A stretch of 64,000 nt of DNA from Punctularia strigosozonata HHB-11173 SS5 (lineage: Eukaryota; Basidiomycota; Agaricomycetes; Corticiales; Punctulariaceae). Shown piece by piece: positions 56,465-64,000 of the stretch (position 1 is its first letter; every line of letters begins with the position of its first letter). A program made the translations under genes and the position numbers. The stretch spans positions 486,919 to 550,918 of the forward strand of contig NW_006767440.1 in the NCBI RefSeq assembly GCF_000264995.1. The letters are read 5' to 3'. The notes beneath the pieces are model-generated. The model worked only from the letters and a program-made list of their open reading frames with translations, was not told the DNA's origin and did no database searches.

Positions 56465-59400
56465 TCACTTATGTGATGTCTTCGCCAGCACTTTCTTCAG
56501 TTCCGCATTCTGCTTCTCCAGTTGCTCAATCTTCCCTTCGGACGCTTGCATCTTCTTGACCAGGTACTTTTCCCGAGTGCGAGTGCTGCTTGACCACCAG
56601 CTCGATTCGCCAGCACGAATCTCCTTGAGGGTGAGCAGCTCCTCCTCGCACGCCTTCACGGTACTCTCCGCACTGGCAATGAGCTTCTCGTTGATTGCGA
56701 TATCTTGCGTTGCCTGGAATACGCGGTCTACAAGCGCACCAGCATAATGTCAGATTGAGTCAAGGAACATTGACATCGATGTGCGTACCCTGTGCGACCT
56801 GCTGGAACACATATTTGTAGACAGGCTTGCCCGGCCTGATCGTCGTCGGGCGACCATTGTCCGTTCCGATAGCGACCAGCTCGGCGTGCTCCATGCTCCT
56901 TAGCGCAGTTTCGTCGCCTTTGAAGGGAAAGTCGATCAGGACGTCGTAGTACGGCAACTAGTATGCGTAAGCCAGATCAATCACCCGAAGGCCGACAACA
57001 TCTGCAGTTAATGTTACTCGCCTCATCGGCCTTCGATAGTTTCTTCACAAGCGTCCATGCCTGCTCCCTAGACCAAGGCAAGTTTTTCGCATCTTCCGCA
57101 TCATCCCCAAACGCATTCTTGCGCAATTCCCCGACGTCCCGTCGGATGATGTCCTCAACAGCCTCTTGCACGCTCTGGCCGTTGCGAACCTTATGTATCA
57201 ACTATCACAACGACAACGTCAGATCGTGCGCTCGCCCTATTTCCAGTACCAAGTATGGACTCACACTCTCGAGGTCGCTCGCCCGTCCACCAAGTCGTTC
57301 GACGTACTCCGTCTCCCTCCCACTGAACGGAATGTTCACCCCGGCGTCGTTCAGCTTCTGCTTGACGTAAGATAGAGCGCTGGCCGCGTCCGCATCGTAC
57401 AGCGCAATAGCGTTCAGCGGCTTGCTAGGTAGTGCTACAGACCCATCACGGGCCAGGCATGAGCCGACGTCCTTCCAACCGCACCAGGTCATTTCGAAAG
57501 CTCACCCTTAGCCAGCCTCTTAGCGTTCTCCCTGTTATCGCTGACCACTACAACGTGCGCGATCTTGTTCTCCGCCAGGCTCGCCGCCCAGGTGGCGAGC
57601 ACGTTCAACACCTCCTCGTTTGCCCCTGCGCGCATGACGAAGTTCTTGAGGACGACGATCGGCAACGAATTGACAGCCTCCACGTCCTCAACCGATCGCT
57701 GCTTGCGCTCCGGGTCCTGGCCCTCGCGGCGCTGCTCGCTGCCGTTGCTCGGGGTCGCGTTTGGGTCTGGCCTGCCGGACACCTCGTCCGAGCCGGAGCC
57801 CCCGAAGGGCTTCCCCAGCATTTCGAGCACCGACGCCGCCTTGTCCTGTAACCGGGCTTCGACGACGTCGACCCGGCTCTCCTCCGCGGTATTATCGACC
57901 GTCGTGTGCACCGCCTCCTTCTTCTCCTCTGCGTCCTTGTCCACCCCCGTCGGCAGGTCATCCGCCTCGGCATAGATCTCGTCCCCGATCCCGAGCTCGC
58001 TCATGACCCCGTTCCCCGCCACGCAGTCCATCCTCGGGTCATGCCACGTCCCGTCCCTGATCCGCTGGCGCCGCCTCTCCCTCTCCCGCCGCATGCTCTC
58101 CCGCTTCTCCTCCTCCTTGATCCGACGCTGGAGCGCGGTGCGGTGCGACGCCGACACGCGGTGGAGCGCGGTTGCTGTGATATCGAGTACTTGCTTCAGC
58201 TGCTCGGTTAGGGACGTAGACAGGCCGGCTGCGAACAATCAAAACTAGTTGAGCCTTCGCCATGTGGGTTTCATCAGAGGGAGGGAGGCGTGCGATTCTT
58301 CCTTACCTTTCTGTCCGATAAGGCCGACGGCGGCGAGGTCGAGGAGGTTGCTCGCGGAGTTGAGGAAGGTGAAGATCGGCCAGTACCCCGTCTGTTCGGC
58401 GAGCGCGCCGACCAGCTGCGAGTCGGATGACTTCTTGAAGAGCTCGTTGCAGTCGATAATGAGCGCTTTCCTGCGATATGTCGGACATATGGTGAGTATA
58501 TGCGCATACATCCAAGGCAATATGCAAGGACGTGTACATACCGATGGTGAGCCGTGATGACCGCCTCCAGCATCCGGCCCTTGCCGCTCCCCTGCGGTCC
58601 GTGCACGAAAGTGATAGTATCTGCATAGGAATAGCGTCAGCGCGCCGTATCGACGGAAAGAGCAGAGGAAGAAAAACTCGCTCGGTAGATCGGTCAAGTA
58701 CCGCTCCATTGCCCCCGCCGCATCCTCTCTATCCTTCCACCCTCTCGCTTCATGGCTGGCTCCTCCCTCGGTCAGAATTTCGTCGTGATGCGACGCCAGG
58801 CCGAGCGACGACGGCAACCGGGTCGTGAGCCAGCGATAGAGCGCCCAGTCCTGGTACTCGAACCAATCGCCGACTTTGCCTTCGATCATCCAGGTGCGGA
58901 TGGGGTCGAACACCTTTCATGAATGGAAGATGAGAAAACGGAGGACCATCCATAGCGAAAGTTGCGCGTACGGTATATGTAAACGTGAGCAAGAGCGAGA
59001 CGACGACGGGTATGACGATCCTCGGGTGGCTCGAGAGCCAATCACGTATAACGTGCGCCTGTACGGGAGGCTGGTATCCCAGCCGCAGCCTGGTGCTCTA
59101 AATGGTCATGCGTTAGCGTCAAGCGCGTCGAATGCAACGCGGCACCGAAGGTGCATGGTTCATATGCGTACGGGTGAAGAACCGCCGGGGACGACGTCGA
59201 ACCCGTGCATCACGTTCCTGGCTACCGTGGCGGCGCTGAGGCTGCGAAAGGAGACCGTCGCGGTGCGGAGCGACCCCGCCGGCGGAGGCGTCGGCATCCC
59301 TATGTCTTGTATCCTGCCGTATGGCTGGAGGACAGGGTCGTTGGTCCAGAAAACATCCACTCGCATGGGTTGACGCTCACTCGTAGCACATCGTACAACA

Positions 59401-60226
59401 TCTCTTCCCTGACATCGGGCCCCTCAAAAGCGACTTTCACTATCGGCGACGCATACCGGTCGAGATCCTAAACAAAGAAACAACGTGATGGTCGAATCAG
59501 TACCGGGCATATCGCCAGACCAACATTCAGGTGTACCTCTCGCCAAGGATGCCCCTTCACCGTCCATACCCTCCCGTGCCCGAGTCCTATCCAATTCGGC
59601 ACGCCTCCGTCCTTCGCAGCCTCCGCCCTCACCTCCTTCTCGATTTCGCCCAGCACGCGCTCGATATCCTCCCGCTTCGCGGCGTCGTCGGATTTGTCGA
59701 GCGCGTACGAGAAGTGGACGAAGACGCCGCCCTCTTTGTGGTGCGACTCGAGCGAGAGGGGCTTGAAGGAGAAGCGGGACGAGGACGAGACGTTGGAGAG
59801 GATATGCGAGAGCTTCTCGAGGAGGGTGTCTTCTCGGAAGACGCCGATGTAGTGCCGGAGGCTTGTGAGTAGCGTGTTAGCATCGAGAGACGTACATAGG
59901 AGAGTGCGGCGACGTACTCCCATGCGCCGAGGCGTACTGGGAAGACAGAGTCGACGAAGAGCCATGCATCTCGCGTCTGTAACGACTCCTTCAGAACACG
60001 ATCCAAGAGTTCGGCATGCACCCACTTTTGTGTCGCTTACGGGCGGAACTCGGACATCATCTGCGATACTGGTCGACTCGGCGCCAGTGACCGTCGACAC
60101 GTTCCGACGGACGACAGCGGTTCGCCTGCCTTCAGCATGACGCATTGCAGCAGCAGTCCTCGGAAAACATTTGATTCGGACGGTGATCAAGGCAGAGCGA
60201 GCCCCAGCACGCGGAATAAGCGACAT
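56465..60226 (-). CDS. YME2: Mitochondrial escape protein Yme2 (RNA12)
   Basis: The start MSLIPRAGARSALITVRIKC at 60226 gives an Arg-rich, acid-free presequence suited to mitochondrial import. Yme2 is an inner-membrane protein affecting mtDNA nucleoid structure and escape of mtDNA to the nucleus. Next come TRDAWLFVDSVFPVRLGAWE, HYIGVFREDTLLEKLSHIL and WIGLGHGRVWTVKGHPWRE. An RRM-like part follows (LYDVLR ... PYGRIQDIGMPTPP ... SAATVARNVMHGF), then a TM region around 58990. A P-loop is VHGPQGSGKGR, in which GKG replaces the usual GK[ST]. ATPase-like blocks follow (LIIDCNELFKK, LPIVVLKNFVMRAG), then LPYYDVLIDFPFKGDETALR, and a coiled-coil C-terminus (EGKIEQLEKQNAELKKVLAK). The join between exon 1 and ELLDRVLKESL (about 60040) I could not resolve. 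Confidence 0.88.
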
Positions 60227-60666
60227 ATCCGAATGTCGCACCGTTCGACGCGCTCGTGGCTTGCGGACAGAAAGTAGAACTGAAGAGAGAGTCGGCGAAA
60301 TGCACCAGTTACGTCATAGGTGTACCGAAGTGTTTAGCGAGGGCTTGCTGGCCAGGTTGATCATGCCATAGCATGCTCTGTATGGCCTTACAGAGCGCCG
60401 ATACGGAAAGTCCATGGCAGTCAGTGTGTGCCAGCTACAGACGTGCATTTGGGTGTGCTGAAATCTTAAGAATGGGGGGAGTTCGTCGCGCTCCGTCCGA
60501 GCTCATGCGTATTGGTGCATCACACGGTATGGAAAAGGCGATACTGAGGTGGTTGCGATGATACGGACTTCTAGTTTACAGACAGCAGGTGCGGCGTGGC
60601 GTAGGTTGGGTTACATGAATGCGGGATATGGCGTCGTCAAAGCGATGCGACTACGGAGGTACCGAT

Positions 60667-61443
60667 TTACGACTTCTTCGGTCCCTCCAGCTTCTTCCCA
60701 ATGTCCGCACCTGGATGAAAAAAAAGGGTTGTAAGCCAATGCGATCCAGCCAGAAAGGGAGAGGACACCGCAGGGCAAATGCGCCATGAGGATCCAGGTT
60801 CAGAATCAAAGGGGTGATGCTTACCCCGTAGTTTGACGCCCAACGCCCGCTCAAGCTTAGCAAGGACCTGGTTGCTGGGTATCGCCTTGCCAGCCTCGTA
60901 GTCCTGCACGACGGACGGCTTCTCGTTGATCTTCTGCGCAAGATCTTTCTGCGAGAGCGACTTGTCCATCCGTCCCTGCTGAATGGCCTGTTAAAGTGCG
61001 TTAGCCGTCATCCGATGCATGCTTGCTTAGGTAAAGGAGGCATGAATAGAGGCGAAGGGGAGCGGTTAGGATCGTATACGATACCGACCTTGCCAACACT
61101 CGGAGCGACCTTCGGCGGCGGCGCGACCTCGTTCTCCCGGTCGAGCTTAGCGATCTTCTGGTGGTCGACGCTGGGCACCTTATTGCCCAACGTGCTCTTC
61201 TTGTCGGTAGCGACGACCGCGCCCACTCTCCGGGCCTGGCAAGGAATAATTTAGATGCGCTCGTGCAGACGCACAATCTAAAAACGTACAGCTAGAGACG
61301 ATCGTTGGATCAGCTAACTGGTCGTCAGACCTCTTTCCGTCAGGACAGGACGTACCGTTCAAATCCGAGGTGGTTCGCGTGACTTTGGCGACCTTTGCCT
61401 TGCTGCCGATGACGGTCTTAGAGTCCCAATCGAGGCCGGACAT
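60667..61443 (-). CDS. MBF1: Multiprotein bridging factor 1
   Basis: The start [16 protein letters not shown] at 61443 is the standard MBF1 opening. Exons then give [20 protein letters not shown] and [16 protein letters not shown]. The Cro/C1-type helix-turn-helix follows ([46 protein letters not shown]). The last exon encodes [16 protein letters not shown]1 is a conserved nuclear/cytosolic coactivator that bridges bZIP activators and TBP, and also binds stalled ribosomes to prevent frameshifting. Length (about 150 residues) and domain order are normal. Introns are about 55-110 nt. All diagnostic residues of the HTH are present. Confidence 0.93.
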
Positions 61444-61796
61444 TATCACTGTATGTCTAGGGGTGGTCTAGTCGGGGTGATGCGTTGAGGACGTGGCGCG
61501 AGTGCTCGAGGAGATGGAAACAGGCGGCAGCGGTACGCAACGCGCAAGCAGCGTTTATAAGTACGTCACGCGTTACACCGCCGATGAGTCCGGATGAGTC
61601 ACCGAGTCATCGCTCGTCCTGCTCGCATCCGCTCATCGCCTTGCGATTGCTGTCGCGACTTGTTCTTTGAGTCACTCTCACCAATAGGATCCAAGCTGTC
61701 TTTTAGACAGGGCCAGTCCTTTTCATCAAACAACTGCTTGAGCGTCCTGCACTGCAGTAAGCCATACGCGATCAGATTTCTATTGAACGCACTTCA
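61444..61796. other. MBF1 upstream region
   Basis: This holds the MBF1 promoter; no gene or repeat was recognised. Confidence 0.5.
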
Positions 61797-63400
61797 TGAC
61801 AGTCTTCGTCCCATCAAGTAACTCGAACGACAGGTTAATATTGCTGCAGAAAGGCAAAATCTGAAGCTCGAGTTAGAGGATCTGCTAGCCCGCGCAGTCG
61901 ACTCCACCAGCTAGCCCCTATTCACGGTCTTCCACCGGAAGTATTGTGCATGACCTCGGTCCTCCCGCGCATGTTTGGCCTCGACTGCCGACGAACCGCG
62001 AGCGTTCCCCTTCATCCGCGTTTACACCCAAGTCTGTCGACCTTGGCGACAGGTCGCACTCGACGACTCGCCCAGCTGTTCCTTCCAAGGTCCAAAACTG
62101 CGGGAGTTGAGCTCACCATGAATGTTTATGCAGCCAATGAATGCGTTCCGGTGTCCCTCTCCAAGTTCCATCGCAACCGAATTCGTTACGCAATGAAGAC
62201 CCGCATGCGCCTCAGCTCGCATCTCCCGTACTGCTACTCGTGAATGTGTTATGCCAACCCCCCTGCACCCTTCGGGAACTTTCTGGGGCTAAACGCTCCT
62301 TGTTCGTCACCTCGATTTCAAAGGTGTCAGTCCGCACTGGAGGGAATTGCAATTCAGCGCGCCTCGCTTGTTCAGAACCGACGAGCTTCGACATTCGCAA
62401 CCTCCCTCAGGCTTCCTTTCCCACAGGGAGCAGCTGGTCCGGACGCTGAGCGCAATGCCTTCCCTTCGAGACCTTGTCATGCAGCAGGCGAGGACGGGGC
62501 AAGCTCGTGGTCCACATCCACAAATTACTAACGGAGAATTGGCCGATTTCGCGACTGTGGGCGGGATGAAGAAACTTCATTTATGTGGTTGGGAGCTAGC
62601 GATAGACCTCGTTCTTCGCTCCATCCGATTTTTCAACGTCGTCTCGCTGTGTTGCAGCTCTACGACCTTGCCCCAAATCATCCGGAACCCGTTCCATTAG
62701 CAAGCTTATTCAGCGATCAGTGGTCGTACCGAAACTGTGGGCCTATCGTTCGCCGCTTCGTCATCAACTCCTCCAGTCAATATGACGTTCGCAACCTGAA
62801 CGTGTATTCCACGCGTGGCGCCGGCGAATCCGGCCCATTGTCGTTTCGACTTCACGGTGTTCGGGTCTTCAGCTTCTCTGTCGCTTTCAAGATGTACCTC
62901 CATGACGTCGGGAGCGTCGAGGTGTCTTTATCCGGGGAAGGGCCCGTCACCTGGCACGAAACCGACATCATAATGCACAGACTTGGTCTTTGCGAGGCTG
63001 CGTCCGTATCATGGTCCCGGAATTCCCTGACTTGCGAGATGACTCTCCTCGGTCTTTGCGATCCTCATTCCAGGCCGATCTGCCTTCATGCCTTCATCTG
63101 GGACTTGAAACGCCCCATCGATACTTCTAAGCAGCGAAGGCGCGTTATGCTTGTTTTGGCGCGTCGTTTCCCAGCATGACGGCTTCAGGCTGCGAGGATG
63201 ACGATCGTAGCTTCGTCGTACAAGTCGTACAAGCTCTAAGACTTTCCTATCGAATGATAATTGACTCTGCTATTGAGATCCCAGACATCGCAGCTGATAG
63301 AGTGATCTGCAGAGCATTAGAGTGCACGACACTCGAGCTCCGGCGCGCATGCTCAGTCGTGAATATCAGGGGCTGTGTTCTTGAACAGTGAGCAACAGCG
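61797..63400 (+). pseudogene. F-box-like pseudogene
   Basis: Family landmarks appear in order but in three reading frames. A coiled-coil part (AAERQNLKLELEDLLARAVD) comes first, then, shifted, LAPIHGLPPEVL, then, shifted again, FIRVYTQVCRPWRQVALDD. Further down are LVRTLSAMPSLRDLVMQQ (matching LVAALRSMPALRTLQLQH of the 9137 gene) and an open 198-residue stretch, with VRRFVINSSSQYDVRNLNVY resembling the corresponding late segment. At least two frameshifts and one in-frame stop make an intact product impossible. The short frame at 63176-63391 may be its last part. Confidence 0.7.
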
Positions 63401-64000
63401 GAAATGTCAGTATCGGTAGTAGCAGTTGCAGAGGTATGGTGAGCAATGCATATAACATGCCAGCAAAGTCGAGCGAGCTTGGTGGCGGGGAGTTTCATCA
63501 GGAAACTCCTCCTCTGTAAATTAGTATCATAAAGGGGGAAAATGTCAAGTAATAAATGGACTATCCATGCAGATAAAGCTACTTTGGGGCCTTTTACCGC
63601 ACATAGGAGCACATAGGAGCAAATAAGTCCAAAGAGAAGAAAATCTAGAAGGTCCCCCCTTAGCATCTGCCACATTTTGGGCAAAATGTGCACAAATATG
63701 TGAAATGTTCTGAAATTTTTGGGCATATTTTGGTGATCTGTAGCATCAATTGTCTCCACAAATTGGTCATATGTACAGGACATTCCATCCATTCTTCTTG
63801 TATAATAGTTACATGGTGCAGGATTTTGTGCACATATCTATGACTTAATCTTGTATTCTATCTCATGTATGTTCAGTGGAAGTGAGCATGTGACCCACAA
63901 CAGATCGCATTGATATTTCAGACAAGACATTATACAAGCTCTACAGTTAACACTCAGTTGGCCATGGTGTACGCGAGTCTGCTTCGTTGGCTACACCGCA
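63401..64000. other. AT-rich tail of window
   Basis: From about 63515 the base composition drops to clearly AT-rich. It contains a perfect 8-bp-arm hairpin (CACATTTT-GGGC-AAAATGTG, 63671-63690), a second hairpin at 63489-63509 (GGAGTTTC/GAAACTCC), and a direct duplication ACATAGGAGC at 63601-63620. No protein was recognised. It may be the edge of a transposable element continuing past the window. Confidence 0.45.

Overview
The window is nuclear DNA of a filamentous basidiomycete, most likely an Agaricomycete and plausibly a polypore (the order is inference). The evidence is that nearly every recognisable gene is split by many 45-65 nt GT-AG introns. Genes are dense on both strands, GC content is moderately high, and accessory families typical of mushroom-forming fungi are present: F-box-like/LRR proteins, a Pro-rich DUF6699-type protein, and fungal alpha/beta hydrolases. 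I see no CRISPR array, operon, plasmid or phage feature, and no convincing tRNA or rRNA gene.

Layout. 62-5041 (+) is a long multi-exon orphan protein. 5240-7375 is a decayed, roughly 30-bp-period tandem array interrupted by a 710-N assembly gap; 7376-9136 holds no supported gene. 9137-14843 holds an F-box-like gene (-), an alpha/beta hydrolase (+), a small hypothetical (-) and a DUF6699-type gene (-). 15281-15397 is a small inverted-repeat element in the divergent promoter region before the HRQ1 DNA helicase (+). HRQ1 converges with a SCY1/SCYL2-type pseudokinase (-). 24223-27350 holds one intact F-box gene and a graveyard of broken F-box copies, one cut by a 123-bp inverted-repeat insert. 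27752-28018 is a second MITE-like element. 28135-29842 is ribosome-biogenesis factor SSF1 (-), with a 59-bp hairpin just upstream. 30.3-34.1 kb is gene-poor. 34.1-41.6 kb holds a tetraspanin (-), siroheme synthase MET8 (+), a disordered hypothetical (+) and gamma-tubulin (+). 42.4-46.8 kb is a large FG-nucleoporin (-). 47.8-49.7 kb is a broken cyclopropane-fatty-acid-synthase-like methyltransferase (+). 50.2-53.0 kb is a very acidic hypothetical (-). 53.6-56.2 kb is a 14-TM-type MFS transporter (+). 56.5-60.2 kb is mitochondrial YME2 (-). 60.7-61.4 kb is the coactivator MBF1 (-). 61.8-63.4 kb is another dead F-box gene, followed by an AT-rich tail.

Most identified genes are single-copy housekeeping functions: spindle pole, nuclear pore, ribosome assembly, DNA repair, membrane traffic, sulfur assimilation, mtDNA maintenance and transcription. 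They are separated by islands rich in F-box copies and small inverted-repeat elements. I found no gene cluster that looks like a new integrated system. The best leads are the decayed array around the gap, four short inverted-repeat elements next to genes, two GC-AG introns supported by protein conservation, and the methyltransferase pseudogene with a visible 7-bp duplication.
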